Of a stretch of DNA of 64,000 bases, positions 46,966 through 60,424 are shown in pieces (the first letter of the stretch is position 1; every line of letters starts with the position of its first letter). Source of the DNA: Fratercula arctica (lineage: Eukaryota; Chordata; Aves; Charadriiformes; Alcidae); the NCBI GenBank assembly GCA_947846985.1, contig CANTUZ010000008.1, positions 39,202,817 to 39,266,816 of the forward strand, written 5' to 3'. The position numbers and the translations under genes were made by a program. A model generated the notes under the pieces. The model worked only from the letters and a program-made list of their open reading frames with translations. It was not told the DNA's origin and ran no database searches.

Positions 46966-49900
46966 TTTTTATTTTTTTTTAGAAAAATACTTGTAAAGAT
47001 TTGAAGGCTGAGATTTACTTACGTCTGATGCTTGTGTTTTACCACACACGCAGAGCATGAAAACTGGGGGACTTCTGAGTTTACTGCGATTTTATAACGT
47101 TAAAGTTCTTTAATTAGGAACTGGGCTGAAGTGACAAATGCTGCTGAACTTGTGACCTTCACTTCCTAAGTCAATTCATGAGTGCTGGCTAAACTGTTAA
47201 AAACAACACTCATCTTAATTCCTTCTCACTCGATCCATACCTCTCTCACAGAAGCAGGTGTTTCATTATACCACATTACATAAAGCACGTTATTTACATA
47301 CTTTCTGGAGCCACCCATGCGTTTGCTATCCTTTACAACACAGAGATGAAAGCACTGCTTCTTGACCCATTTCATGCCCCGCGAGCTGGTGAGCGCCCTC
47401 CTTCCAAGCCCAGCTGCTAAGGGTTGAGCAGTTCTTCTCCCCTGGGCCTCCTCGTTGGCCAACCTCTGAGCACAATGGCCACTGGCGTTCCCATGGACAT
47501 CCTCAGCCTTCTCTCCCATCCTATTCTTGCAGCTCCCCACAGAAGAGAGCTTTTACCCGGGTGCCCCTGAAGGCAAAGATGACAGGACAGGGTCCTACAC
47601 ACCAGCCACACACATCAGCACACATCTCAGGTCAACAAGAGCTTCGCTTCTGGAAATATTTTTTTGCCCCACCACCTTGCTGCAGGTAGTAAAGATGTAC
47701 AAGCAGATCTGCACGCTCACAGTGTTTCAAAACCCTTTGCTCTCTATTCTGTTTTCCTAGTCCTTGCTACATGTTGCGATCCACCAAAGCCAGAAGGAAA
47801 CCTTAATCTATGGCACCACGCTTTCCACATGTCATCGGGAAGTCACCTATAACGACAACCACCTTCAGTTCAGCAGCAGAGCAGAGCTGTATCAGGTCCA
47901 ACAGCTTCCCAGGACAAAGTCCCATTACCTTGTTTTTCCTCTTCTCCTAAGTGCATCAAACACCGCTTTCCTCCCACCATCCATTATAAGAAGCCACAGA
48001 GAAGAGATAAGGAATTTGTTTCAAATACAACTATGTCAGAAGTGAGAAGACTCAGACAGTCCATTATCTGAGGATATCGTTGGGTGCGTGAAAACCTGAA
48101 GAATGCTTCATTTTTATTTTCCAAATGCTAAGTTCAATGTTTTACCTTCTTGTAATGCTGGTGTGGCCTCCCCGATAGCTACATAGTCCAAGTAGCCACA
48201 CTGCTCAACACCAGCAAGTATGGCATAAAAATAAAAAATAAGTGAAAATCCCACAATTCCATAAACAAGCAAACCAGAATTGTGTACTTTAAATTACAGA
48301 TCCAGCTAACAATTTGAAATATTCCATGCTAAAACACACAGCTACCTGAAAAGCTCAAGTGGAAATAAAACACCATGGAATATTTTCTATGAATCAAGAA
48401 GGTGCCCTTAAAGTGTATTAGTAAATATTCAAAAATAATTTTAGCGTCCCTGTAGCTCCAGCACACTCTTTGTGTGGTTCAATTCTACAAAACTGACATA
48501 AAAAGGACAAAATATGATCCCATCCAGAGTCATTTCAAGTACTGAAACGTAATACCGCTAAAAATCTATTAAATACTATTCAGACTTAACCCGGTGCATC
48601 AAGAGGCTTGTTAAAAACCCCAGTGTCTTTGAAACACATATGATATGATATCGAAGTGGTGTAAGAACACGCAAGAGTTATTTTAGTGCATCTCTCTAAA
48701 GGAGACATGCTTAATTTCAAGTTCCCAAGAAAAATTTCCCAACACCTGAAGGTGCAGTACCTCCGCTGGCATATTGTTGTCCCTCCTCACATGCGTTAAA
48801 AAATAACCGTCAATTCTTTCTTTCATTTCACTAACACTTGTTCCACCAAGACGCCACGTTACATTTCCTGCAATCTATAGAAAGTTGAGCTCAGGACAGA
48901 GGATCATCCCCCTGAAGCACTCAAGCTTTGCCAGCTATTGCTGATTATAAGTAATTAAGGGGGAGGGAGGAGGAAAGCCATACTGTCTGTTCTCAGTTTC
49001 ATAGTTACAGTTATAGGTTAAAATCGACATGGGACGCACTTTTAAATCACTAAGAATTATGGCAGATGGTTTATTACAACAGGCAACGTGGGTGGTAAGA
49101 CTCCTGAATGCCACCTTGCCTCTTTTTGCACAAAAATGTAACAGGATATATTCAGTTTTAAGAAAAACGCCAGAATCCGAATTGTTCCAGTCTATTTAAT
49201 TAGGCCATACACCTCAATGAACTCTCCTTTCACAAAAGCCCAAGAATCAATAAATTATCCCCATATAAAAGACTGTATCACTTCTGTAGGCCCAACACGC
49301 TTCCTTTCCTTCGTGTTTTTCATAAGGCACCAAGATAAATGTTTATTTTGGATTCCTGGGAAAAAGTCTGCCTTTCCCATTACCTCAATGTGAACAGAAC
49401 ACAACGTGGACTCGGATGCAGGGACCTGAGAAATTAAAAAGCAGGAATATTTTATTTTTTTTCATCAATAAAGGGGAAATTATCAACAGGGCTCCAGAAA
49501 CCACCAGAATTTACTTGTGTTTGATTTACCCTCGCTAAAGCAATTAGTATAAATATTGCCGTGTGCACAGCTTCGTAAAAATGGATCATTCACAGGACAT
49601 CCATTTCCGATAGCTGGGCTCTTGAGGGTATTTGAAGTGCCTGACATCTACTAAGCTAAAGAGGGGATATTCTCCCCCCTCACTGTTTGAAAAGTTTATT
49701 TCTAGAAAGAGTATTTGCTTACTTTTATATAGCTTCTCCTTTGTCTCCATTTTTTAATTAACAGTTTTTAAATAGGAATCAAATTAGAACAAACATCCAT
49801 CAAGCACTTTATAGTTTCTACAGCCCCTTTTAACTACTGTATTATGTCCCATTATGAAAACAGACCCAAGTAATCACAGTTTTATTGAGCTATACCATTT

Positions 49901-52900
49901 CCCCCCTACCTCCTTCTGTAGGACAGGACAGAAACTTCATTTTGGACAAGTAATTTTGATACATTCAATGCAAAAACAACAAGGTGGGTTTTTTATTGTA
50001 AAAAATACTTTTTGATCATAAAGAGTGTTTTCTTTTCCTGGTTTTTACAGAGTCTGCATTTTAAGTAGATTGTAACTATCCACTAGGGATCACCGTTAAG
50101 AAACTCTTTCACAGAAACACAGGGAAAACAATAAATGTTAAATCATTTCAAATGAACAGGATGCTTTTTCTGCTTATGCCAGGTACCAAGTTCAGTAACA
50201 GGCCAAGGAATTGGAGACACAATGTTCTTCACCGTTAGATTCACCAGAGTTAGTCTGACCTGCTTCTGGGTTGGAAGGCACCAAAAGAAAATAAAAGGAT
50301 AGCTTTTAAAGGGAGCTTTTTTCCTTCTTTTTGCCGGGGGCGGGGGGGGGGGGAACAGAGGTGTGGTTTTTTCCCCCCAGTTCACATTTGATACTTCTAC
50401 AGAGCTGGATTTTTCAGACGTCCATAAATACTCCACCCCAGCCCCCAGAGCCAGCCTGCCTTACTTCACATTCAGCCCGTGCTGGGGAGAAGTCAGTTCA
50501 TAAAACCTCACATATTTGGTGCAGTACTCGGCACGCTAAGCAGAATCCTACGACTCTGACCACACACATGCCAAGAGACAGCTCTAGCGGTTATTAACGA
50601 TAGCAGATAGTATTAATTTAGCCATAATGGCATATTGGGGGCCAGTCCTGCCCAGCTTCCCTTTTCTGCGCACATTTCTGAAACTCTGGGTCCATGATCT
50701 CCTTCTCTTGAAACAGCAGTCTCTTTCCTGTTCCAAAAGAATTTGCAATAAACATGTTCCTTGTGTCAACCAACTGCTTTCACACTGACCTATGCCCCAG
50801 AAGAACATCCCAGCCAAATCCATTGATAAGCTTCTTGAAATACGTGAAAGTCTCCCGTACCACGTCCTACAACACGCTGCTGGTACCCAACTGATGCACT
50901 GTATCCTCTCCTAGGGATGGAAATCACAGCTGTCTCACTGCACTTTTATGTGTCCTTTTTTCTGCTTAACATATCCATCTGCTGTCTCACGTTGGTACCC
51001 ACGGGAGAGAACATTTTGTGTGCAAAGACCACGCAAAGGAGCCATGATATCAGGAATATGACACGAGTGACAAAAAACCTGTTCCTGTGTTCACAGCTTG
51101 TTACACAATTACTTGGGGACCACAGGTTTTTTTTCCCGAGAGGGCAGATCGTAGCGTAACAAGGACACTCATGCAAATGCTCATTCAATTTAAGCCCTTA
51201 TGGTGCTTGTCCATAACCAGACTGCTGGGTACAGTTACTGTTTTTGAGGAATTGCATGCCTGCACCAAAAATTTCTCACTGCAGCTGTATTCAGATCACT
51301 GCGTTAATGTCACATCATCATAAACAGAGCTGTCACAAAAAGATGAAAGCCCTTCTGCAGGTAAGTCCTATTAAATTTTACTGTCAGTATTTCTTATGAC
51401 ATATTAAGCTGGCAGGATGCTGAGGAGCTGTGATCCTGAATGGTGAGCCTCTTCAAAGTACTGAAATTGTGGGATGTATGAATACATCTGGTTAACATGA
51501 CACATTACTAATTGCATTGACTGGAGGGGACACCCAATGTCATGCAGCTGATGTATTAACGTAAAAATCAATGACCTGAAGAACTTTAAACAAACAGAAT
51601 CAGCAATGATTGTATTTGTTCTAAGCTTAGAAGTACATACTTCATTTATCACATTTGTAATTAAAGTTAATATTATCCAGGTGCTAAGCTATTTAATATC
51701 ACTTGTTCCTAGCACAAACCTCAAAGCTGTTTCTTTTCTGAAGCCTGTGAACTGTATTGGGTAGTGCAAAGATGGGAATTCTGTGATCCCACTTGCTTAA
51801 AACTATTTAATAACCTGCCTACATTTTCCACACATCAAATAAATGAAGTGGAATACAAAATGTAACATCTGTTTCTTTCTCTGTTTAACATTAGAGGGTT
51901 AGATTCCAAACAAATACATTTAGGAAGTCTTTTTAGGAATTTGTTAGGCTGAACACAGCTAATCAAGGCAGCAAAAATCTTGTGTATTTCCAGAATGACC
52001 TCTTTGTTTGACCTGAAAATTGTGTATATTATTTTAAGTTTCTGCACATGCAAAACCTAGATGATGAAAGTCCCAGTCTTCTTTTCTTTCCTCGTCTTTT
52101 TCTTTATTAAAACTTCTTAAAAAGCAAATGCATGTTTGGGAAACGCAGCACATAAAAGGTTTCAGACGAATGCTTTTAACCCAAATAAACGCTCCTCGGC
52201 AATCAGCAGTTAGAAGTAAAGGTGTGAAACATCCCCAAGAGTTCACCAGCGTTACATTTGAATTAAGTATTAATCCACCAACTTCACCTAATTTCTAGTT
52301 GATTAATCCAGAATAAATCAGGTAGATCCACTGAACATTTTTTTGCTGAATATTGGCCTTAATAATACATTAGCCAGAAGTTCCAGCACTCAGACTACAA
52401 GCTTTTTTTTTTTTTATTCCCTTCATTTTCCCAACTGGCAGAAAAACGAGGCTTTAAAGAGTTATGAATATAACTGGGAAAATATTTAATTTATTTTGTA
52501 TGTATTGAATAGTTTAGCAAAATGAGGGAAGATGAACATTCTTACTGACAGACACAAGGATAACCTTGATTCCATCAGACATAATTTCCCAAAGCAAGTA
52601 TTCTTTCAAATTTTCACTGGACTTTTGGTTCCCTTACTCCAAAGTACAGAAGTACAATTACATTTTACTCTCCGACGCATAATACATTTTGGAATACAGT
52701 TGCATACTGATGTAGAAGATATTTCTTCTGGAGAGTTTGATGGAAAACAAATTAAATGAAAGAGCTGACAGTCTAGGGAGAAATGGTCAAATCCCAGACT
52801 GATACAGCTTCCCAGCAGACTGCAGAGCCAGACCTGGCACAAAACCTACGGCCATTTCAACACAGCACTGGCCAGAGTTCATTGACCCGTTCTCCCAGTC

Positions 52901-55429
52901 CCATCAACATAACAGGACGTGGTTCCACTTGCCTGCCTAGACCACTTGGCAGGAACAAACCACTTGAAACTCTTCCTTCTTTTTAATTACTTTTGCTGAC
53001 TCTCTCCAAAGAGATTCCACAGACCAGTAACTATTCCTCCCAAAATTGCTGGTCTGCAGTTTCACAAGAATAAATCTTACCGCTGCCTTCCTCGTGATGT
53101 TAGGAACATCCCTCAGAGATGAGACACGCTTGTGATGCTGGGGCCACACAAGCATGTCGGACCCCCACCTGCTACCCTCCACATATCTGGTCCCTGAAAC
53201 ATTCCCAGGGGCAACACCACATTAGAAATGTATTTTTTACTTTTACTGTCTCCCGTGTCACAGTGTCTCTATCCTCTAAAATAAATTCCCAGGATTCAGT
53301 AATGTCTCCAGCTCATGTTTTCGACATGAACTACATCTGTCAAGTCCCAGTTACTAACTCCGAGCATTTTTAATAATTTTTTCCTCTGCTATCAGGAAAA
53401 TTACGCTTCTCCTCTCTGGATTGCAATGACTTCTTCAACATAATTTGAAAAACAGCAGCAGCAAAGAAACCTACTGCAGTAGCAGCCAGCTGCTTGGATA
53501 TGAGATCAGATGATATTCCAGGAGCTTAGTGTTGTACGCAGGTTTTCACATGATGGACCAGGAAGTCAGCACGTTTTTTTTCCAGAATTAGTTGTCTATT
53601 ATCAGCACTGCTAACGCAGATCAGTGCTTCAAAAGATGCAACAAAAGACAAACAAGGACTGAATGAATGTTTTAGAGACTCAAAACAGGCAACGGGCCTA
53701 AATGGTTATTGTAGAAGGACACAATTGCCCACGTGCATTTAAAAAAAAAAAAAAAAAATCTAAGGGGTTAAAAGGGAATCGTTTTAGTTAGTGACTCTTA
53801 TTCAGAAAAAAACCCAGAAAATTTAGCACAAACACCGGAGGAAGCTTCCCGAGCATGAAATCCATGCAGTTTTGTAAACCCTCCCCCATTGTCCCTTTCT
53901 GTGTCCAGCGCTTAAGTTGACGGAACACAAGAGCGAGCAGTACAGCTTACAGCACAATTACATACTGGTAGAAGACATTATTAAATGAACTACTAATGCT
54001 GTTCCAAAACTTAGTCTCAAGACTGATGATTCAACAGCACCACCTAGTTATAAAAGCAGGAAAAGGAACAGCTGTATCTCTTGTTCTCGCAAGTGCCAGC
54101 TCAACACGCGCTCCAGTAATGAGCTTTAGAGCTACTGCATAAACAGCGATATCAACTTTTAACCCTTCTTTTCTCCAAAGAGTTATATAAAGACAGAACT
54201 TATTCAAGCAGGCAAATTTTCACAGACGCATTTGTTAGAAATAGCCAACAGCGTTTCAATGATCAGTACGCATACGCTACAAACTGCAGATTTATAATAA
54301 ACGGTATATAAATCAGCAAGTTGGATAAAGCCGTAACTATTCATAACAGATTACAAATGGGAAAACTAAAGGTTTTTTCCTGTTTTAAGAATTCATTTCC
54401 TTCTGTCGTCTCAGCCCTTGCAGTACATGAAAGGAATTTTCTTCCAGCCAAGCAGGCCTGTATCTGGGATAGTCCCAAACTTCAGATAGGAAGATACTCC
54501 CCCAAGGGTCTGATCTGCCATCCCAACTTTCTCAACTTGCTGGGGAAGGAATGAAAAGGCTGGTCTGCGTGGCAGCATAACCCATTACCACTGGACACAA
54601 AAGCATGTGGGAGTATCTCTATTTAAGAGAATTGTTGATTTTACCCTTCCAAAATTCCAATCCTAAAAGTTAACACTGTGTCACTTTTGCTGCAGATCGG
54701 TGAAGCAATTATAAAGTCACACAAGCTCTAGATAAGACCAGTTTTTTAAAACAGTCTACTGTCTACCAAAGTCCCTCGGGGACTTTTTTTTTTTTCCTGC
54801 TGTACACTTTGCTCATAACCTATCATCATATCATCACTCATTGCCAAATTACTACAGTTGATAAAGCCGAAAGAGGCAGGCAGGTGGTCAAGGCTTCGAA
54901 AGTTATTAGTGATTTCAGACAGCTATTTGAAAGAGCTTCGTGCTCTGTGAAAAGTTGGACTCTTTGAGGTCTGAGTTGCAGCATCTTAAATCAGTATGCC
55001 AAAATATAGCTTGTTCTTGAAAAAGAACACAGGTAGCAAAACCAATACTGAATTAGCATTTGAAAAAAATGAGAAGATGCAATCGAAACTGAGGATTTAA
55101 GAGTTCATGAAAAGCACTAGCCTTTCCAAAACATGACCTACCTGTCTGTATTTTTATAACAGCACTCTGCATTGCATTCCTCAGTGCCTCCTCACCAGCA
55201 CGTCAAACTACTTCAGCAATTTAGAAACTTTCCAAATGGCCAATGGATCAGAAAAGTCCATCTAAATGCTCTGCCTTTTGCTGCTTCTTGTAACATGAGC
55301 TCTGCAAGGCTGAAAAGTAAGAGCTCTCCAGTTGTCACAGGAAGACACTGAAATCAGGAGGCTTCAAACCTTTTGCTTTTGGCTTGTGGTCACTGCTAGA
55401 CCCTTTCTAGACCCTTTATAAGCTGTGAA

Positions 55430-55510
55430 AACAAACAAAAAAAAAAACCCAACCCCAAAAAAACCCAAAAAACCAAACCAACGACAACAAACCCCAGCAA
55501 AAACAAAAAC
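55430..55510. repeat. A/C-only low-complexity tract
   Basis: Plus strand almost only A and C (runs such as AAACCCAACCCC and AACAAACCCC), about 80 bases, in the TRAF3IP1 intron. Low complexity with no recognised origin. Confidence 0.8.
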
Positions 55511-55953
55511 CATTTTCCCTTTCACAGCTACTGATGGTGGATAAACTCAAATCAAATCACTTCATAGACTCAGACCTGAATGCTGGGGTATGCTAGGACA
55601 TTACTAGGGAAACATTTGGTGATACGAAAATACATTCTATGGTTAACGGCACCAGAGATCCCATTTTTTTAGACAATGATAATGGTTGCTGAGCAATAGG
55701 ATACTGCTCTTCAAATGCCGGGAAGACAGCTAAATTTTAAACAATAAAAGTGAAGCTGTAGGGAAGAAAGAGAGAGCACTACACAGAGAAGGTAACAATA
55801 TCTGACAGAGATATTGATGGAGAGAAAAAGCAGCGTAACACATCAATGAGAAAAGCTTGATCATAAATGGAAAAAACACATTTAAGGCAGAGAAAAAGGT
55901 GGTGATTACAATATTAAATGTTCACAGTTCTTTGAAGGTCATTACCGTCTTAC

Positions 55954-56030
55954 CCTCTCTGTTGTCTTTGATGATTTCTGCGATGCCTCATAGTCTTTCT
56001 TTGTTTCTAGGATTTTTTTTACAAGCCCAC
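55954..56030 (-). CDS. TRAF3IP1: TRAF3IP1 exon: GGLVKKILETKKDYE
   Basis: Seventy-seven bases. The acceptor is TTCAACAG and the donor is AGAGG|GTAAGA. It encodes the end of Gly, then GLVKKILETKKDYEASQKSS and KTTER, the start of the coiled-coil part. The first 15 residues match human exactly as I recall it, and the rest varies. It ends at a codon boundary before a 10.8 kb intron. Confidence 0.95.
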
Positions 56031-56823
56031 CTGTTGAAAAATCAGTATATTTCCCAGCATTGGTTGGAGCTGGCACTAAAATGTTGTTTTAAACATTCAG
56101 ACAAAACCAACTGCTTAATTTTTTTTTAATGTAAACAATTCTTAGATTAATTACTGAGATACAAAGTATTTGTTATTTGACCTATTTTCTCCAGTGTCCT
56201 CTAAGCCAAACTGTATCATCAGTAGCATTTACTGAATGACTCTTGGTACAGAACCAGATCCTTGAGCTGTATTAACACAAAGGCTTTTCCTTTGTACCCC
56301 TCTTTTGGAAGAATTCAAGGACTGCACATGACAGCTATAGATAGAAATATATTTGTTTGCAAGGAATTTTTGGATGCAGATAAATGCATCTGCCTAAATC
56401 ACATCCAGTGGGACCATAATGGAAGCCCCTGAATCAGAGATCTGAGGTCAGGAGTAAGCATAGATGTTGTTAAAAACCGGTCTGTCAGTTTTTCTAAGAG
56501 CTTTTCTATAACTTGCCTTGAACAGCCAATACCGTCTTGTATCTCAGTGATGACAAGCTGTATCTGACACTCTAAGAAACATTAATTTATGACATTTATG
56601 CAAAATTTTAAAACCTGCTGACTTAACATCAGTTGCAAATCCAGCTTCTCAACTAAACCAGACTCCATTTGATAAATAATTTCTGGTTTTCTTGCAAAGG
56701 TTGCAAGTTCCTACCCTCAGAAGGTATTCTGCTGCTTTATTCAGCATTTTAAGTGTTCAGCGTTTGGTTTAAACTCATGGGTTTATTATATATATATATA
56801 AAAATATGTAAAAGCAAACATAC

Positions 56824-56860
56824 CATGCTTTTCATCCTCAACCAGCTCCACTTCTGGTTC
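56824..56860 (-). CDS. TRAF3IP1: TRAF3IP1 37-bp micro-exon
   Basis: Thirty-seven bases encoding EPEVELVEDEKH plus the first base of Gly. The acceptor is ATATATAG after a T/A-rich tract, and the donor is CATG|GTATGT. Human has a similar acidic stretch ending EEEKHGGLVKK across the same junction. A (TA)n run lies just downstream in the intron. Confidence 0.88.
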
Positions 56861-56999
56861 CTATATATGCAGGAAGAGAACTTTAGTTGCAATAAGTTGG
56901 TACTGCTACAATATACAACTATTCAAAAACATTCAGCTAGAAGCTACTTAAACAAGTAAGTTACAAAAAAAACGCGTAAAATTTGTAAAATTAACAGAC

Positions 57000-57117
57000 C
57001 ACTTCCATCTCTGGCATTTCTGGCAGCGGCAGTGCTGCCTCCACCACAAACTGGTCATCATCATCAGAATTCTGCTGGTCTACGATCACATTTGAGACCG
57101 CTTTACCACCACCGCTC
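57000..57117 (-). CDS. TRAF3IP1: TRAF3IP1 exon: acidic [11 protein letters not shown] region
   Basis: One hundred and eighteen bases. The acceptor is CTCTCAG and the donor is GAAGTG|GTCTGT. It encodes [20 protein letters not shown] then [19 protein letters not shown], matching the vertebrate [30 protein letters not shown] block. It ends at a codon boundary. The donor GTCTGT is weaker than consensus, but homology fixes the border. Confidence 0.95.
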
Positions 57118-57571
57118 CTGAGAGAGACACAATAAAATGAAAACTTATTAAGATCTGTCCAAACCTACTGAGATCTGAGAAGCAACAGCAGTTCCCTCCC
57201 TTCCTCTCTCCCACAAAACAAAGCAGCAGCAACTAAGAGCACATCAAATTGTCGTTTCCATTCACAGCCCAACTCTGAAAACAGATACCCTCCTCTCGCA
57301 AAAGGATGTTTGTTTTCCTTCTAAACACACTGCTTTAGTGAGTGGCACTTACCAGAGATCACCTGTAACCCATTTTGGCCGTAGTTACAAATGGCTGTTT
57401 CATGCTTTTTTTGAGCATGGGACATTTACTGCATGTTTCACAGATACATTCTAGTGGTAGTTTAGATTAACGTTCTAGGGTTATCTATTTCAGAGTTCTC
57501 AAAGGCAGGAAAAAAAAAAAAATCATATTTTTTTAACTCCCAGATGGTACTACCAACCATAACTTTTAGAT

Positions 57572-57690
57572 AACACCTGGACGTGTTCCTGTGCCACCTG
57601 CTCTGGGTGACCCTGCTCTGGCAGGGGGTTGGACTAGATGATCTCCAGAGGTCCCTTCCAGCCCCTGCCATTCTGTGATTCTGTGTGTGA
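57572..57690 (+). mobile_element. CR1 3'-end fragment in TRAF3IP1 intron
   Basis: CACCTGGACGTGTTCCTGTG, then CACCTGCTCTGGGTGACCC, GGGGGTTGGACTAGATGATC and the tail ATTCTGTGATTCTGTG. Inserted antisense to the gene between two exons, and close in type to the 10.04 kb CR1. Confidence 0.95.
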
Positions 57691-57862
57691 TTTGCAGAAA
57701 CAATAAAACAAATAAAGCAGGCTTGAATTTTCCAGTCTGAATCCATGAGCAGTGAGGTCATCCATGCTAAAGCTGTCAAGCAGCAGGTGAGGCATGGAAG
57801 ATCAGAGAATACTGTAGCACGAGCGTTAGAAGCATCTGCTCTGCATCTCCCACATTCTTTAC

Positions 57863-57946
57863 CTTTCTGGAAGTAAGACCTCTGCGTTTTCTTGACGTTT
57901 TACTCGGGGTGGTGCTGGTCTTGCACTGCTAGGACGGGGAATACGC
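57863..57946 (-). CDS. TRAF3IP1: TRAF3IP1 exon with RIPRPSSARPAPPRVKRQ motif
   Basis: Eighty-four bases. The acceptor is CTTATTGCAG and the donor is AGAAAG|GTAAAG. It encodes the strongly conserved basic, proline-rich motif RIPRPSSARPAPPRVKRQ followed by ENAEVLLPE. Human has the same motif with Gly for the first Ser and a different tail after RQ. Phase 2 at both ends. Confidence 0.95.
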
Positions 57947-58695
57947 CTGCAATAAGAAAGAGGCTTTTTCATTTATACTATAAAAGGAAGCCTCACACGT
58001 CCCCCAAAGGAACAGACATGTAAATACACATGAGCTAAGTAAATTAGCTGATGCATAAAGACATCGAAAACATCCCCAGTATACAATTCAGTATCACGCT
58101 GCTTGCTATCCTAGCAGGATTCTAGAAAAAAAATCTAGAAAACGTGTCGTAAAATAAAAAATTATGATTCTGTGTAGAAACCTCGTGATTTGTTTCACTA
58201 AAAATTAACCCGTGTACAGCACAGTTATTTACCGCTAACAACAAATTTAGCATTAACAGTACACACTGCAATGTAAACAGGAAAAAATAATTTTCACAGG
58301 TGATACAATTACATAATCCTTCGCTGGGCAAAGAAAAAATAAACTGGGCTTTTAAAAGGCAAGTTCATCTTATCCGTTACATCATACTTATGAAAGTCAT
58401 GGATGTAATGCAATGTTCTTCTCATTAGACTCGCCACACGTCCCTCATATTTTAATAACATTACATCGAAGGATTTTATGGATTAAGAAAATAAGTCCAA
58501 AACACTTCACAATGTTCAAGTTTTCTTTATAGAAGGAAATGAAAGTGAATAAAGGAAACCATACGTGGGATAACATTTATTATTTGGTACCACTAGCAGA
58601 AACATACTGCTCCAAGTTTCCTTGCTGTTTTCAAATGGACTGTATTACCTCCAAACACATCATAGTTTGATTCAGAGTAAAGGACAGGAACAAAC

Positions 58696-58786
58696 CTTTG
58701 CATGGGCTGAGGTGGAAGATCATTAGGTACTTCACCATTTTCAGATACTGCAGGCTTTTCAGGAGCCACATTCTCTGCTTCTCCTT
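58696..58786 (-). CDS. TRAF3IP1: TRAF3IP1 exon: end of charged linker
   Basis: Ninety-one bases. The acceptor is TTTAATAG and the donor is CAAAG|GTTTGT. It encodes GEAENVAPEKPAVSENGEVP followed by NDLPPQPMQ, corresponding to the less conserved segment before RRIPRPxSARPAPPR (human has a similar acidic, proline-containing stretch ending PNELSSN). It starts with two bases completing a codon and ends with AG of an Arg codon. Assignment rests on position, phase and partial similarity. This is the most upstream exon I can identify. Confidence 0.82.
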
Positions 58787-59269
58787 CTATTAAATGAAAC
58801 AAATATACAGTTTTGGCTCAGCTGGCAAGGCAAATCCAACTTTTCTTATGAGAGTATTTTGAATCTTATCAGCACTACGCTTGAATGCGTGCTCATGAAA
58901 TACGTCACATGACAAACATTTTAAATTAGAAATAAAATTCTATAAGCTTACATAAAAGCTAAGTGTCTCGTGAACTTCCAGTTTTTAAACATCTCAGAAC
59001 ATTCACAATTCAAAAGGGACACTGGAAAAACATTTACACTTTATTTTTTATTTGTTTCTTAATATTGTAAATTCCCTCATCTGTGCAAATGACATGATCT
59101 CACTCAATTCTTCCACAGTTGGATGGTAACGTTTGCAATATTTCAAGTTACTCGTTAGAGAAAATTGTAAGAGGAAAAAACATATTTAAAAAACGTTATA
59201 TTCTCTATGCTGGGTTTTTTTTAAAGTTTTCTTTTGTTTACCTTAACTTCTTATTTTCCTCTACTGATA

Positions 59270-59360
59270 TTCTTAGTTGTCCAAGATTTGAGCAGGGGCT
59301 TGGACTGGCTGACCTCCATCTGTCCGTCCCTTTCAACAGCAGGGACTCTATGATTTGAGG
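59270..59360 (+). mobile_element. CR1 3'-end fragment
   Basis: TTGTCCAAGATTTGAGCAGG, then GGCTTGGACTGGCTGACCTC and CCCTTTCAACAGCAGGGACT before TCTATGATT. A diverged 3' terminus of a CR1 copy. Confidence 0.75.
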
Positions 59361-60056
59361 ATGAGGCTTCTTCTCTGATCCCATCACAGTTGACCCCATT
59401 TGCAATTTAAATCGGACAGAACCAGTTTAACCGCTCCCTCCCAGTTGATAGGTTTCCCACTGAGTTACTCTGCCCAGTCCAGTACAGTTAACACCATGAA
59501 CCCAAACCTGCCAAGCTCAGGTGAGACCATTCTCTATAATTGCAGAGAACAAGATGAATGATATCTTTGCCTTGACGATCTAACTGTGCATCATTCACCA
59601 CTTTCTGCTTTAGCATTTCTACAAATAATTTTGGCAGGTAAAAAGCATTTGATGTTCTTGGATTCCATCTAGAAAGCTTACTCAGATGAATAATCTATCG
59701 GTAAGTATTTCTTCCATATAACGCCACACATGGAAAGGACTCGTCTAACACTATTGTCCACTTCATTGTCCCTCTGCTCTGAAGTCATTGCAAGAAAAAG
59801 GCCAAGGCAATTGGGCTTTTACCAGCACAATCTTAGGCAAAGCAATGCAAGCGCCTCTCCCGGAGTCTACTGCATTCCACTTTCCTAAAGCGTTTGTGCA
59901 TATTCTCTGAACAGCCATCTCACAGGTAGGACCTTCTCTTTTAAAGCTATTGAACAGAACATATACTACATTTTGAAGGAAAAAAAAAAAAAGTTTATAC
60001 AGTGTATTAATTCTACATACGGTCTACTGGAGAACATAAGGAAGATACAAGTGAAA

Positions 60057-60424
60057 AAGTCTTATGAGGTACGTCTGAGGGAACTGGTGTTCTTCAGCCT
60101 GGAGAAAAGGAGGCTGAGGGGAGACCTCGCTCTCTACAACTCCCTGAAAGGAGGGTGTAGAGAGGTGGGTGTCAGTCTCCTTTCCCAAGTAACAAGTGAT
60201 AGGACTAGAGGAAACGGCCACAAGTTGAGCCAGGAGAGGTTTAGACTGGATATTAGGAAAAATTTCTTCACTGAAAGGGTTGTCAAGCATTGGAAAAGGC
60301 TGCCCAGGGAAGCGGTTGAGTCACCATCCCTGGAGGTATTTAAAAGATGTGTAGATGTGGCACTTGGGGACATGGTTTAGTGGCGGACTTGGCAGTGTTA
60401 GGTTTACAGTTGGACTTGATGATC
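60057..60424 (+). mobile_element. CR1 LINE fragment, tail missing
   Basis: The ORF2 C-terminus is open to 60380: [20 protein letters not shown], then [49 protein letters not shown]. The 3' UTR stops at GTTGGACTTGATGATCT, lacking the final tail. Located upstream of the known TRAF3IP1 exons, antisense to the gene, and preceded by a 13-base A run. Confidence 0.95.

Larger units (their letters stand above)
45164..55953. other. TRAF3IP1 10.8 kb intron, nothing coding recognised
   Basis: AT-rich intron. It holds a (TCCA)n run at about 45714-45733, (TA)n at 46932-46965, poly-G at about 50335-50353, poly-A at 53740-53758 and an A/C-rich tract at about 55430-55510. No CR1 copy, RNA gene or extra exon was recognised. 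The open frames have no family resemblance. Confidence 0.7.
42094..58786 (-). other. TRAF3IP1: TRAF3IP1 gene span (C-terminal half; continues past the right edge)
   Basis: TRAF3-interacting protein 1, also IFT54 or MIP-T3, an intraflagellar-transport complex B subunit needed for cilium assembly. Seven exons join in one frame (phases 2, 2, 0, 1, 0, 2 between them) to give about 264 residues and a TGA stop, matching the last two-fifths of the vertebrate protein (human about 691 residues). The segment covers the end of the charged linker, the acidic region and the C-terminal coiled coil, which in this family binds IFT20 and TRAF3. The N-terminal calponin-homology-like domain, which binds microtubules and tubulin, is outside the window. 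A 10.8 kb intron separates the coiled-coil exon from the preceding one. No disruption is seen. ASB1 follows about 32 kb downstream in the same orientation, as in human. Confidence 0.94.
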